NCBI RefSeq assembly: GCF_964204645.1
Contig: NC_134031.1
Span: forward strand, 12,750,501 to 12,814,500
Reading direction: 5' to 3'
From: Tubulanus polymorphus
Taxonomy: Eukaryota; Nemertea; Palaeonemertea; Tubulaniformes; Tubulanidae
DNA length: 64,000 bases
Under the pieces are notes generated by a model. It searched no databases, was not told the DNA's origin, and saw nothing but the letters and a program-made list of their open reading frames with translations. Positions 35,083 to 46,643 of this stretch are shown here, one piece after another. Within the stretch, counting starts at the first letter, position 1. Each line of letters begins with the position of its first letter. Both the position numbers and the translations under genes were made by a program.

Positions 35083-35736
35083 TTAAGATTCAACGTGTTT
35101 TTCATTCTGTGTTGAATTCCATAATTCAACAAATGTCTTTGCTTTATCCAGTTGATCTAAATATAATCTCATATCTAGTTTATTAGATTTAATTATATTT
35201 TCTTTCTTTTCAAGAGGTCTTAAATTTCTCCAGCTCCGGATTAGCTTCTCATTATAATCATCACTCATGTCAAATTTAGAAATCGGCAACACCTGATCAA
35301 TATGAAAGTATTCACCATTATTATCTATATTCATTTTATCGTCGAATCGATATATTATCCATGATTTGAGAAATTCATCTGAACAACCCAACAAATTAGA
35401 TAGTGTTTCTGAATGCGTTTCTTTGTTGAATAATTGTGTTAATCTAGACCTTAAACATTGTTTCATTTTAAAATTAAGATCTGTTTTATATCTTCCTCTC
35501 ATATATTCTGTCATATAATCATTATAATGTTCTCTATTATCTGCTCGATATTGCTTGGTATATAGTTTAATACAAGTTTTGCAGCAATATTGAAAACCAT
35601 CTTTGCTAATCTTGCGCTTACTAAGTTCTGTTATAGCTAATTTATCTAATTCACATTTAGAACATTTCTTGTAGTATATATTTATAACACCAGTCTTATT
35701 TGTAATATTGATAGTTTGTGATTGTTCTGGCTCCAT
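35083..35736 (-). CDS. HNH-type endonuclease with N-terminal zinc-binding cysteines
   Basis: A 217-residue intact protein. CSKC at residues 25-28 and CCKTC at 51-55 form a likely zinc ribbon. A basic RYKTDLNFKMKQCLRSRLTQ region follows, then an HNH core with EYFHIDQVLPISKF and RNLRPLEKKENIIKSNK. Nucleases of this design are common in phages, giant viruses and selfish elements. It sits directly downstream of polB on the same strand. The ATG context is TATAATAAATGG. A role in recombination or homing is inferred. Confidence 0.8.
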   Translation of the reverse strand: MEPEQSQTINITNKTGVINIYYKKCSKCELDKLAITELSKRKISKDGFQYCCKTCIKLYTKQYRADNREHYNDYMTEYMRGRYKTDLNFKMKQCLRSRLTQLFNKETHSETLSNLLGCSDEFLKSWIIYRFDDKMNIDNNGEYFHIDQVLPISKFDMSDDYNEKLIRSWRNLRPLEKKENIIKSNKLDMRLYLDQLDKAKTFVELWNSTQNEKHVES

Positions 35737-37493
35737 TTATTATACATATTTTTACTAAATTATATACTCATATTTTTACTAAAATTTGATTAACATGTTA
35801 TAATCCTGTTCATTATTTCCTTCTCTTTTGTTTCTTCTCTTTTAAATCTTAAGTATTCATCTAAATTGCAACCATACGCGACTGTATGAATTCCGTCATC
35901 TAAAATATATCTTTTATCATCAAATGGGTTCAAACTAACCTTTTCTATCTCTTCAATAAACATTTCATGATCTTCAGATATTAGACATCTCATCTTGTGT
36001 TTTCTAACTTCTTCATTGAATATACAATTGATGTAATCTTTGAAACGAATATTCTTTTCAACAACGCTTTTGGTAATTGCTTTCAATTTCTTTGAACCAT
36101 GAGTTTTAGTTTTATATGAATACATTTTAGATCTAATACCAATGAATTCAATCATTTCTTCACCACTAATTCTTCTTTGGATTTACCAGGCACCTTTTTA
36201 TTATCATTGTTAAACAATTCATGATTTTTAGGATAATAACTAAAATCGAAATGATGTTTTAATGTTTTTAAATCATCAGTTATGTTATTAGTTTTAATCT
36301 TTAATATGTAACTGTCAGTATCAAAATATAAGATTTCTATATGCTTTTCTCCAAAATGAGGTTGTAATATGTTATAATAGAATTCATACATTAATAACTT
36401 TGATATTTCTAAAACTGTAGCTCCAACATAAATTGGTTTATTAAAGAAGTTCTTCTCATTTTAACTGCTGCTAAATTTTCATTAAATATTCTGTTACCTA
36501 TGAACTTAGGATATGTTTGTAAATGTCTAATTCTTTTACCATTACTAACTAACTCAATATCATTTCTATTTCTAATATTTTCACAAGTCTTACCATAGAA
36601 TGCATTATTCATTAGTTTGAAGAAATCTTTCTCAAAATCAGTTTTAGCTTTAGTTCTCTGTTTGGTGTTAAAATCTATACATTTTTCTAACCATTTAGAT
36701 TGACTAAATGAAATATGTCTGTGTACTTTTTTAGGGTCATTCCTTGATTCAAATATAATTTTAACATTCTATAATGCATTACATAATTAGATTTATCTTC
36801 CTGAGTTACCATTAACTTTTCTGTATGAATATGATTTTCGGGTTTAATTCTTTTTTGATAATTTGATAATTCATTATGTGTCACAGTTTTATGTTCTGGA
36901 CAGTATGCTAGATTTCTAGATTTAAATTTTTTATCTTCAGGATATTCCAAGTCTACAACAAAGAAGTAACCAGTCTCTGAATCATCTGCAATATCTAGAA
37001 TTCTTTTCTTCCAATCAAATTTATCATTATTTTCATGTTGTAAAACTTCACTTATTTCAAATACTCCATAAGGTTGTGGTTCCATCATTGCCGATCCATA
37101 AAGATTATTTGCATCTATATATAATAACTTATATCCAGGGTTATCATTTACATTGAAATATCTATCATCTAATACACCTGAAACTCCTCCTCTAATAGAT
37201 TTTTCAAATAATAATAATTGATCTATATTTGTTAACAAATCTATTTTTATATCTGTAAATTTTAAACCACAATCCAAAGTTAAACCTGGACTAGAATAAC
37301 AATGACATGGATCAATATTAAAATATTTCAGATTTACATCTCTAAACCTTTCAAATATATCCGATAATAATAATACATCTGATTTTAGATATAAATCTAC
37401 TAATTGTCCATGATTTGTTATTTTAAAATGATTCCAAATATTCAATGTTCTATCATAGACTTCATCTTTAACATATTCATTTTTAGCCCACTT

Positions 37494-38753
37494 GGGACTT
37501 TAGTCCCAGCGGGCTATTGCGTTCACTTTTCGTCCGTCGTCCGTCCGTCCGTTCGTCCGTAGACGGAATCCAGTTATTTTGGGAAGTTTTGAAGACACTT
37601 CAAGGTAATGTCTTGATATTTGGGTTACACATGTATCTACCCTAGACACATCTTCAGCCCAAAAACTGGCCCTGTCAGAATCAAGATGGCCGACTGGCAG
37701 CCATTTTTGTTCACCAAAATCTGCACTTTTTACACATTTTTGAACTTTTTGAGGGACATTTTGAAGACGCTTTGATCAATTACCTTGATCTTTCAGATAT
37801 ATGTGAACCCCCCCCTCGGGGCCCATCAACATAACAAAAATTGGGTCGGTCAGACTCAAGATGGCCGTCCTATGACCTTTTTAGTGCCCAAAAATGTTAA
37901 TTTTGGCCCGAATTCTGAGTCCTGTAGCTTCCTACTGGTTTGCCATTTCTCATTACAATTTGTGATGGGTATTCTTTGGAAAGGGATGTTTTATACCTGA
38001 GACAGGTATTTTTCATCAGCCAATTATGACGCAATTGGCGGCCATCTTGGTGTCAGCAGTACTCATTCGTAAGTGGGAAAAAGTTTTTCCACATTATATT
38101 GATACCTAAGCGTATTTTGCTACCACAATCGATTAGAAAGTTTTAGTTCATAACGTGTTCTATGATTGTGGTGAGTTTCAAGGTAATTGGATTTCGTATA
38201 TGGCCACCAGGGGGCGTTGAATAATGCAATATCTTAGCATTTCTTTATTATATTCGTATCAATGCATATTTTGTAACCACAATCAATTGCAAAGTTGTAG
38301 CTCATGACATCATGTATGATTGTTGCGAGTTTTTAGGGCATTAGTTTTTCTATATGGTCACTAGGGGGCGTTGAATAGTAAAATAACTTAGTATTTTCTT
38401 ATTATATTGGTACCTAGGCATATTTTGTTACCATGATCAATTGCAAAGTTGTAGTTCATGACATATTCTATGATTGTGGTGAGTTTCGAGGTCATTGGGT
38501 TTTGAATATGGTCACCAGGGGCGTTGAATAGTAGAATGACTTAGTATTTCCATATTAAATTGGTAACGAGGCATATTTTGTTATCACAATCAATTACAAA
38601 ATCGTAGCTGCTGACATGTTCTATGATTGTGGTGAGTTTCAAGGTCATTGGATTCTGTATATGGTCACCAGGGGGCGATGAATATTGAAATTGTTAGATT
38701 GTTGAGCATTTGAAACCACTTCCCAAGTGGGCATGGTGTCCCTGGACCCCTAG
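37494..38753 (+). mobile_element. HINE1 copy inserted in polB
   Basis: Complete element. The 5' hairpin is AGCCCACTTGGGACTTTAGT with CCCAGCGGGC. The GTCY tract is at 37531-37560. There are about four ~150-bp units, and the 3' end is TCCCAAGTGGGC-ATGGTGTCCCTGGACCCCTAG followed by TTT. The polB reading frame resumes on the other side, and the target is a run of T, as expected for a Helentron-type insertion between T residues. Confidence 0.92.
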
Positions 38754-39922
38754 TTTAATTCATCATAGAATTGTTCTTTTAATAATTCAGTTATATTGAA
38801 ATCATTATGCGATTTATAGAATGATTATGGTATTGCGCCTTTATATCTCATTAATTGAAAATCATCATTATTTGGATAGTGTTGTTTTAATATCTTTAAT
38901 TCATCATCAACTAATGATTTTGATAAATTATCTAATCGATTGCTTAAAAATCTATATGAATCTATAAATCGTAGACACCCGAATTGGAATGATATATAAT
39001 TCTCAGATGTTTTAGCTAACATTCTAAATTTATAAGTTGGTATTTTATCTTTTGATCTATTTGAATTCAATCTTTCTATTTGATTATTGATTTCTTCTAT
39101 TTTATGACATAACTGTTTGATGAATAAATGTGCGTCATATCCTGATAAATTATGAAATATAACTGGAACAAAATTGATTTTCTTAGCTAGTAAGTTACAA
39201 TTCTCGTGCGCCGTGCCTCTAAACTTTCCATTCAAATGATCATGGTCTCTTACTTTATAATATTTATCTTTATAATTAAATGTCTTTTCACAATAATAAC
39301 ATTTATCTGCAAACTCAAATTCTTCTTTATCTTCTTCTGTCATAATTATTTCTTTATTTTCATTTAACTTTTCATAAAATTGTATTTCATATTCAATTAA
39401 TAGGTCACAAAAATGATTGATAACATTTTCATTTCTATAATTATAATATTCACTTTTAATTAGTTCTGGATAATCAGATTTTATATATAACCCGAAAGCT
39501 GCAGCTGATTGATGAATCTTTTTAATTGTATTTGTTATTAGGGGATCTGAATAATCAATTATATCATTTTCATTAGAATTTAATTTCTTTCTTTTATGAT
39601 ATATTTCTTTTCTATCTTGATCAGTTAATTCTTTATTTAATGATTCAAAATCTCCATATATTACAAATGGTACTTTATTCTTGTAATCATATTTTTTGAA
39701 TTCTAATACTTTATCCTTTTAATTTGGTAAAACTATTTTACAATAATCATGATTATCACATAATTGTTTATGATTTAATAATGCATTTTCGGTTCTGAAT
39801 TTAGTTATACATTTTCTACATAGATATATTTGATTATCAAAATCATTTTCTGATTTGAAAAATAAATCAATACGTTTTATCCACATATAATGATTCTCAT
39901 AATATAGTATATCTATAACATC

Positions 39923-40641
39923 CAGGGTTGTCATTTGCAGCCGGAAACCGATTAAATTAGCCGTCTATTAAGTATCAATAAACCGGCTACTCAAAACCTC
40001 GAAGTTTTCTCTCAGCTGTTGTCCGCGCCGACCGGGTAGACGCGCGGGCCGGACACGCGGGCCAGTTCCGCGAGCCGGTTCCGCGAGCTAACTGTGGCAA
40101 TCGACTCCACAGCCAAAATTGCGCTCGAGGTCAGACGATCGCTACACTGAATGAAATGTCAGAAAATGTCAGGGCAACAGACGCTAGTATTTTTTGGGTT
40201 CTGTAAACGCCAGAAAGGTAAATACAGCTAAAATATTGTTAAAATATGATCGTTAGCCATTACGAATCGCATTCAACAACAAAGCTTCCTTAAACTAGCA
40301 CTTAATTATCGTGCATTTTCCAGCGATAAACGCGAAAGTAATTTGACATTTCTTTTATTCCAATCCTACTTTCGTTTTCAAAAATAGGGATGGTATTTGA
40401 TTGATGGCAGAGGATACTAGTTTCTTGAAATCAACAACTCAATTATCACCATTTTCAAAGGAGTACATTTTCCTTTGTGAAAATTTCAAATGCTTGGAAA
40501 ATGCTTCTCGGGCCTCAAAATATTTTTAAAAAATTAGGGGAGGGCCCCAACCCCCCCCCCCTTATAACCGAAGATACTGGTGTTATGAACCATCTACTTT
40601 GGTGAATTACCCACCTATTCAAAAACTAAATGACAACCCTG
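39923..40641. mobile_element. CAGGG-ended DNA transposon in polB (6-bp TSD)
   Basis: 14-bp terminal inverted repeats CAGGGTTGTCATTT (39923-39936) and AAATGACAACCCTG (40628-40641) are flanked by AACATC direct repeats (39917-39922 and 40642-40647). The insert is GC-richer than the Polinton, has a poly-C run at about 40549-40560 and no coding capacity. Removing the insert plus one AACATC leaves the polB frame open. The ends are hAT-like, but a 6-bp TSD is short for classic hAT; the superfamily is uncertain. Confidence 0.8.
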
Positions 40642-41483
40642 AACATCATTTGAATAATAATCTTTTGATAAGTATAAAGGTTCTAATGTATATTGTTTAA
40701 TATTATTACCTTTTGTTTTTAGCAATTTGAATAAATAAAACACATTTATCTTTATATTATTATCTCTTTCTATTTTTGGGATATTTTTAATTCTAACAGG
40801 ATAATTATCTATCTTATAATTATTTTCAAATGGTTTATAATTTGATACTCTACAAATATTTTCAGTTGCAGGATGTAAGCAACTAATTATTGACCATGGA
40901 AAGCATTTATCATCAGAATTTTGTACATTTATAACAGCATTAGTTTTAAATGGTAATTTAATATAACTTGATCCATTAATATTATCATCTCTATGATATG
41001 ATAAATTATTTTCATCAATTGGTTTTGATTTAGTTACTTTATTATATTTTGTGTTACAAACATGTAAAGTCATGAATATTATTTCATCAAATATTAAACA
41101 AGATCCTTCAAAATATTTCTCTTCTATTTCATTATAACATTTATCTAATTTATCATCTGTATGTTGTTTTGAAATAATATGTTGTGAATGAGAATTTATA
41201 TTATATATTGGTTTATCTTCAGATTTTATAAATTTAACTTTAGAAGATATACTAATTTTAGGGTATTCAACATCTGTAATTATTCTTATAATATTTTTCA
41301 TATTTTCTGAATGTTTTTTATTTTCTTCTAATGTTTTTCCTTTATGAAATTTAAACTCAATAGCAGCTGGACCAATATCACTTTTAAATGCTTCAGTTAT
41401 CTCTATTTCTTCTTTATTATCTAATGACTTAATATAATTTCTTACATCTTCCATGTATGGTCTTTTATTGTTTAATTTATTTT

Positions 41484-41813
41484 TTATTCTTTAAATTTCT
41501 TCTGTTTCTTATCATTATCATTATCAAAATAATCTTCACCTAAAATATCATTATTCATATTTCTCATATGACTTTTAGATTTTTAATGTTCTTTATAATA
41601 TCTTTTATCACTGAATGATTGATTACATGTATCACATTTGTATGTTTCTTTTTCATCCTTTAATTCATCTAATTTAGTTTCTAATATATCATCTTTATAT
41701 TCTAACTTAAATTTATTTTCTAAATGTGTACTAGTTTTATTGTGTCTTGCTTTTGTGGATTTATCTATATTGATTTTACATGTTGGACAGTAGTACTTCT
41801 TATTTGCTTCCAT
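41484..41813 (-). pseudogene. Polinton C2H2 zinc-finger protein, stop inside second finger
   Basis: The start is MEANKKYYCPTCKINIDKST (ATG at 41813). The first finger reads YCPTC...KARHNKTSTH and the second CDTCNQSFSDKRYYKEH. A TAA at 41583-41585 falls between the two zinc-binding histidines of finger two, and the frame then continues with KSKSHMRNMNNDILGEDYFD to 41484. Short C2H2 proteins are usual upstream of polB in such elements. The upstream M codons (from 41858) are less likely starts. Confidence 0.7.
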
Positions 41814-41859
41814 TTTAATACTAAATTTTTTATTAAAATTGATTTTCAAATAATACATA

Positions 41860-42125
41860 TTAGATACGTTAATACTTAAAACCCCCTTTTTCTAAAATAC
41901 ATATTACTTATTTTAATATTTCAACTAAGTTTGAAATAATAAAGGTTATTTTAGATTAATACATATTAGATACATAAATAATTAAATATGTATTAGATAT
42001 GTATAAGATATGTATGAGATATGTATTAGATACGTATTAGATATGTATTAGTTATGTATTAGATATGTATTAGATACATAAATACTTAAAACCCCTTTTT
42101 TTATTAACTATTATTTTATACAATT
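41860..42125. repeat. ATACGTATTAGATATGTATTAG-type tandem repeats, Polinton intergenic
   Basis: At 41985-42085 there is a run of (A)TATGTATTAGATA(C/T)GTATTAG units, ending ATACTTAAAACCCC. The block also holds TTTCAACTAAGTTTGAAATAATAAAGGTTATTTT (quoted in parts: CAACTAAGTTTGAAATAATA at about 41923). Both the microsatellite and this block recur in inverse orientation at 31196-31350, beside the ATPase. It is probably a shared regulatory or terminal segment of the element. Confidence 0.65.
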
Positions 42126-42138
42126 TTCAACTAATATA

Positions 42139-42282
42139 TTATGTGCGTGTTAGATAATTATCATTACTATCTGAATCACTTTCATCATCTACCCTAACAA
42201 TTTATTCAACCTCTCTACCGAATCATCATTAAATTCTTCATTATAATCCTTTTTCATCCTATCTGCCGCATCATTAATTTTT
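42139..42282 (-). pseudogene. C-terminal relic of a Polinton protein
   Basis: Reading away from the HINE2 insertion, the minus strand encodes KINDAADRMKKDYNEEF followed by acidic, Ser/Asp-rich sequence (DDESDSDSNDN) to a stop near 42139. One base shift separates the two halves at about 42197. The upstream part is cut off by the HINE2 at 42283. The family is not recognised. Confidence 0.5.
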
Positions 42283-43612
42283 AGGCCAGCCGTAGGCTGA
42301 GCCTATTACTATACAAATGGAGCGAATTTAAATGACATGGTTTCCACACAAAAGGCTCTTTTGCTTGCCAAGTGAGGGCATATTCGAACAAATCACGTAT
42401 TTAAGCGTAATCCATTCTCGGAATCGTAGCGAGCAGAATTTTGAAATAGGGTCTCATAAAAATGTTTTCTGCATTTTTCACGAAAGTTAAATCGGGAAAA
42501 TTTCAATTTTTATCAGCCAATCAGGAAGTTGTGTCTTCCCTGTGATTGGTTTATCTGAAAATATCAGCAGCTGTTCACGTGAATTATCGCGATTTCATTA
42601 CTGGCGCTTTTGCGCATGACGTCATGTATCAACACGCGACAATACTTCCGCGTTCGCTACGTGTTCGCTGATTGGCCCATTTACTGGGAAATTCCACAGA
42701 AGCCTAATGTGGTTTGTTACAAGCGCTCTGATTGGCCCGACCCGATTCTGGCATGGCTTTAGCTTAGTGGGTTCGAATCCCTTGACGGGTGAAGATGATG
42801 GATCCTATCAATATCTATTGAAACAAATAAGTTTCCCGGTTGGGCAGCCGCGGATATCTACCGGAAGTGTTCCGGTTCAATATTTCGAGGTTTCTTTGAA
42901 TTTTGGAGTGATATTGAAATCCGGTAAATACGGCAGCGGTAGATTGTGAAAACCCATTGCATGATATTTGTATTACTTAATCAACGAAAAGCGTCGGGGC
43001 CGCACCAGGAGTTTTCGTGATTCAAGTAGCGCAATAGCCTACTTCTTCGTGTTCGCCCACCTCAATTTTCACTCCGCCGATCTCTGACACGGCGCTGTCC
43101 CCGTCGGCGCTGTGATTGCACTTTCGTACCACCAAAATTTTTTATTTCTATATCAGGGAGGTCTGGAGAATAAAAAAGTCAAAATTTGGATATCACATAG
43201 GCCTGATTTCATTGAATAAGTCGACCATGGTCGTTACGTTTCCGTAGCCTACGTATTACCACCTAAAACCGTCTGAACAATTTTGTCACAACCAACATTT
43301 CGTTTACAGAAATCAGGTGTTCACGCAAACCCGCGGTATCGTCTACTGTTTTACTTCCGGGTTTTATTTTAAGATTTAAAATTGTATTTCAAGATCGATT
43401 TCTATGAAATCTTTAGTTGATTTGGTGTTTGGGAGGAATTTTTATTTGCTCTACAGAAAATTCATCCTTGACAATTGCGCAAGGTTCGCGAAAAAAAAGG
43501 TTTTACCAAATCGGTGTATGACCTTGATATGCTAATTAGCCATGTGCCCGAATTGCAAATTCAATCAAATTTTATTCTGCCAAAAAAATGTTAAATACAA
43601 TTCGCTTTCCGA
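42283..43612 (+). mobile_element. HINE2 copy, 5' end intact, 3' end lost
   Basis: It begins AGGCCAGCCGTAGGCTGAGC, identical to the copy at 51605 for the first ~90 bp. It then carries extra GC-richer DNA (42450-43310) and returns to HINE2 sequence at about 43317-43612 (ACCCGCGGTATCGTCTACTG, TTAGCCATGTGCCCGAATTG). The 3' hairpin with CTAG is absent, and the sequence abuts a HINE1 fragment after about 95 bp. It is non-coding; a short open stretch at 42707-42949 is not supported. Confidence 0.75.
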
Positions 43613-43707
43613 GAGTTAATGGTATGCTGCATGGAACAAAGTTGTTTTGAGATGGCTCTTGAAGCTATTTAGGTCGAGAGATAACCATCTAGATAGTTCG
43701 TGAGAGT

Positions 43708-44220
43708 TCCAAAGTTTTGAAGACGCTTCAAGGTAATGTCTTGATATTTGGTTTATACGTGTATCTACCCTAGACACATCTTCAGGCCAAAAACTGGCCC
43801 TGTCAGATTCGAGATGGCCGGCTGGCAGCCATTGTTGTTCGCCAAAATCAGCACTTTTTACACATTTTTGAAGTTTTCGATATTTGTATCCCCAAGGGCC
43901 CATCGGCATGAGAAAAATTGGGTCGATCGGACTCAAGATGGCCGTACTGTAACCTTTTTTGTTCCCAAAAATGTCAATTTTGGCCTGAATTCTGAGTACT
44001 GTAGCTTTCTAATGGTGTGCCATGTTTCATTGCAATTTGTAATGGGTATTCTTTGGAAAGGGATCTTTTATATCCGAGAGGGTATTTTTGACCAGGCAAT
44101 TATGATGCACTTGGCAGCCATCTTGGGGTCATCAGTACTCATTCGTAGGTGGAAAAAATGTTTTTCCACATCATAATTGATACTAAAGCATATTTTGCTA
44201 CTATAATCAATTGGAAAGTT
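43708..44220 (+). mobile_element. HINE1 internal fragment
   Basis: It starts inside HINE1 (AAGTTTTGAAGACGCTTCAA) and ends in the first ~150-bp unit at about 44220 (CAATTGGAAAGTTAG). Both terminal hairpins are missing. It borders the duplicated Polinton small ORF directly, so the junction probably reflects a rearrangement rather than a normal insertion. Confidence 0.8.
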
Positions 44221-44221
44221 A

Positions 44222-44490
44222 GTCAAATGGTTACACAATTGTGAATAACCTTTAATTATCGTTTCAGATAAAGCATCATTAATCCTTGCTGTTCTTGCGG
44301 CTTCATAAAGTTTAAAATTTTTTATATCAGCATCTGATTTCATATTATCTAATTCATCATATGTAAAATTGTTACTTAAAGGGCAAATGCCATCAAAATA
44401 GAATATTGTGTAAAATTCATTTTCAAATGTGATGTTTTCACAAATATCAAATATGGAACTGGTTTGAATTTTAGTTCAGCCATTACTGAG
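44222..44490 (-). pseudogene. Second copy of the Polinton small protein (cf. 33569-33964)
   Basis: The minus-strand open frame reads DELDNMKSDADIKNFKLYEA then ARINDALSETIIKGYSQLCN, clearly homologous to the second half of the 33569-33964 ORF. It lacks the stop codon seen there (FYTIFYFDGICPLSNNFTYD instead). Its C-terminus is cut by the HINE1 fragment, and upstream of about 44430 the frame is disturbed. The function is unknown. Confidence 0.65.
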
Positions 44491-44935
44491 AAATATCACT
44501 TTTAAATCGGCAATTTCACCACGTTGTTCACTGTTATTGTTTATGTTAGCAGGTGCGTGTTTCTGACGTCATCTCTGACAAACGCTCACCGCTTCCAGTC
44601 ATTTCACTAGACATTTCATGCGGTATTTTATTGTTTTAGGAGTGATTTGAATAAATAAACTCTTGCCATTGTAAGTGTTGCTACCGTTGTATATGCCATG
44701 ATAATCGTATATAAGTGAGTAGCACTGTAGGTCAGTGAATACGGTGAACAAATGATGTTTATTTAATCGATTATACCTAGGCTACCCGTACTAGCGCGCC
44801 ATGTGCTTGTGTTGATTGTCATAGTTAACATCATAAATAGCGCCACCCGCGGGTTGAATATGAACTATACGCACGGAGTGAAGGATAAATAGATAACTGT
44901 TCCGCTAACTATTACGGCTAATTCGTGCTCCTTTT
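44491..44935. other. No recognised feature
   Basis: A GC-richer stretch with a TGACGTCA-like site (about 44569) and no coding sequence. It is not obviously part of the Polinton and may be inside an unrecognised insertion. Confidence 0.45.
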
Positions 44936-46632
44936 TAGCCCAGCGGGCTATTGCGTTCACTTTTCGTCCGTCCGTAGACGGAATCCAGTTATTTTGGGAA
45001 GTTTTGAAGACACTTCGAGGTAATGTCTTGATATTTGGTTTATACATGTATCTACCCTAGACACATCTTCAGCCCAAAAACTGGCCCTGTTAGAATCAAG
45101 ATGGCCGACTAGCAGCCATTGTTGTTCATCAAAATCAGCACTTTTTACACTTTTTGAAGTTTTCGAGGGAAATTTTGAACACACTTAAATCAATTACCTT
45201 GATCTTTAGTTTATATTTGAATCTACCAAGGGCCCATAATCATAAGAAAAATTGGGTCGATCTGACTCAAGATGGCCGTCCTATGACCTTTTAAGTGCCC
45301 AAAAATGTCAATTTTGGCCAGAATTCTAGGACCTGTAGCTTCCTACTGGTTTGCCATTTCTCATTGCAGTTTGTGATGGGTATTCTTTGGAAAGGGATGT
45401 TTTATACCTGAGACAGGTATTTTTGATCAGCCAATTATGACGCAATTGGCGGCCATCTTGGTGTCATCGGTACTCATTCGTAGGTGGGAAAAAGTTTTTC
45501 CACATTAAATTGATACCTAAGCATATTGTGTTACTATTTTCAATTGGAAAGTTGTCGCCCATAACGTGTTCTATGATTTTGGTGAGTTTCAAGGTCGTTG
45601 GTATTTGTATGTGGCCACCAGGGGGCGTTGAATAATACAATAACTTAGTATTTCTATATTATATTTGTACCTATGCATATTTTCTTACCACAATCAATTG
45701 CAAAGTTGTAGCTCATGACATCTTCCATGATTGTGGTGAATTTAGTTAAAGGACATTAGTTAATGTATATGGTCACCAGGGGGCGTTGAATAGTAGAATA
45801 ACTTAGTATTTCCTTATTAGATTAGTACCCAGGCATATTTTCTTACCACGATCGATTGCAAAGTTGTAGTTCATGACATTGTCTATGATTGTGGTGAGTT
45901 TTTAAGGACATTAGTTATTCCATATAGACACCAGGGGGCGTTGAATAGTAGAATAGCTTAGTATTTCCTTATTAGATTGGTACCTAGCCATATTTTTTAC
46001 CATATTCAATTGGAAAGTTGTAGCCCATAACGTGTTCTATGATTTTGGTGAGTCTCAAGCTCATTGGTTTTTGTATGTGGCCACAAGGGGGCGTTGAATA
46101 ATACAATAACTTAGTATTTCTATATTATATTTGTACCTATGCGTGTTTTGTTACCACAATAAATTGCAAAGTTGTAGTTCATGACATCGTCTATGATTGT
46201 GGTGAGTTTTTAAGGACATTAGTTATTCCATATAGTCACCAGGCGGCGTTGAATAGTAGAATAGCTTAGTATTTCCTTATTAGATTAGTACCTAGGCATA
46301 TTTCGTTACCATGATCAATTGCAAAGTTGTGTTTCATGACATGTACTACGACTGTTGTGAGTTTTAAGGTCATTGGGTTTTGCATATGGTCACCAGGGGG
46401 TGTTGAATAGTAGAATAACTTAGTGTTTCCATATTAAATTGGTAACGAGGCATATTTTGTTATCACAATCAATTACAAAATCATAGCTGCTGACATGTAC
46501 TATGATTGTGGTTTGTTTCTAGGTCATTGGTTTTTGTATATGGTCACTAGGAGGCGTTATGTATTGAAATTGTTAGATTGTTGAGCATTTGAAAGCACTT
46601 TCCAAGTGGGCATGGGGTTCCTGGCCCCCTAG
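44936..46632 (+). mobile_element. HINE1 copy with about seven tandem units
   Basis: The 5' end is TTTTTAGCCCAGCGGGC, with the hairpin loop and one arm deleted. The GTCC tract is reduced to two units (44967-44975). The body holds about seven ~150-bp monomers, the most in the window. The 3' end is TCCAAGTGGGC-ATGGGGTTCCTGGCCCCCTAG followed by TTT. It is non-coding and abuts the TTAA MITE. Confidence 0.9.
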
Positions 46633-46643
46633 TTTATCTTTAA

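Larger units (their letters stand above)
35790..41454 (-). pseudogene. Polinton protein-primed DNA polymerase B, split by two insertions
   Basis: The N-terminal part (41454 to about 40642) holds the family lead-in. A C4-type finger region (YLCRKCITKF...LLNHKQLC) lies at about 39840-39740. The exonuclease domain has the D-x-E motif VIYGDFES at about 39650 and DHDHLNGKFRGTAH at about 39220. Polymerase motifs are LLYIDANNLYG (about 37110), NNAFYGKT (about 36600) and ILYFDTDSYILKIK (about 36320). Insertions are a CAGGG element (39923-40641) and a HINE1 (37494-38753). Other lesions are in-frame TAAs at 39719-39721 and about 38822, and frameshifts near 36800, 36650, 36410 and 36155. All catalytic motifs survive, but the gene is broken. 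It would replicate the element by protein priming. Confidence 0.88.

Noticed and set aside
42760-42785. B-box-like GGTTCGAATCCC suggesting a tRNA
   Set aside because: The A-box-like TTAGCTTAGTGG lies only a few bases upstream, leaving no room for an anticodon arm, and no acceptor stem pairs.
43616-44176. Open stretches of 106 codons (minus) and 142 codons (plus) as genes
   Set aside because: They lie in a HINE1 fragment, and the same translated patterns recur in the other HINE1 copies (for example 53223-53615), so they are repeat shadows.
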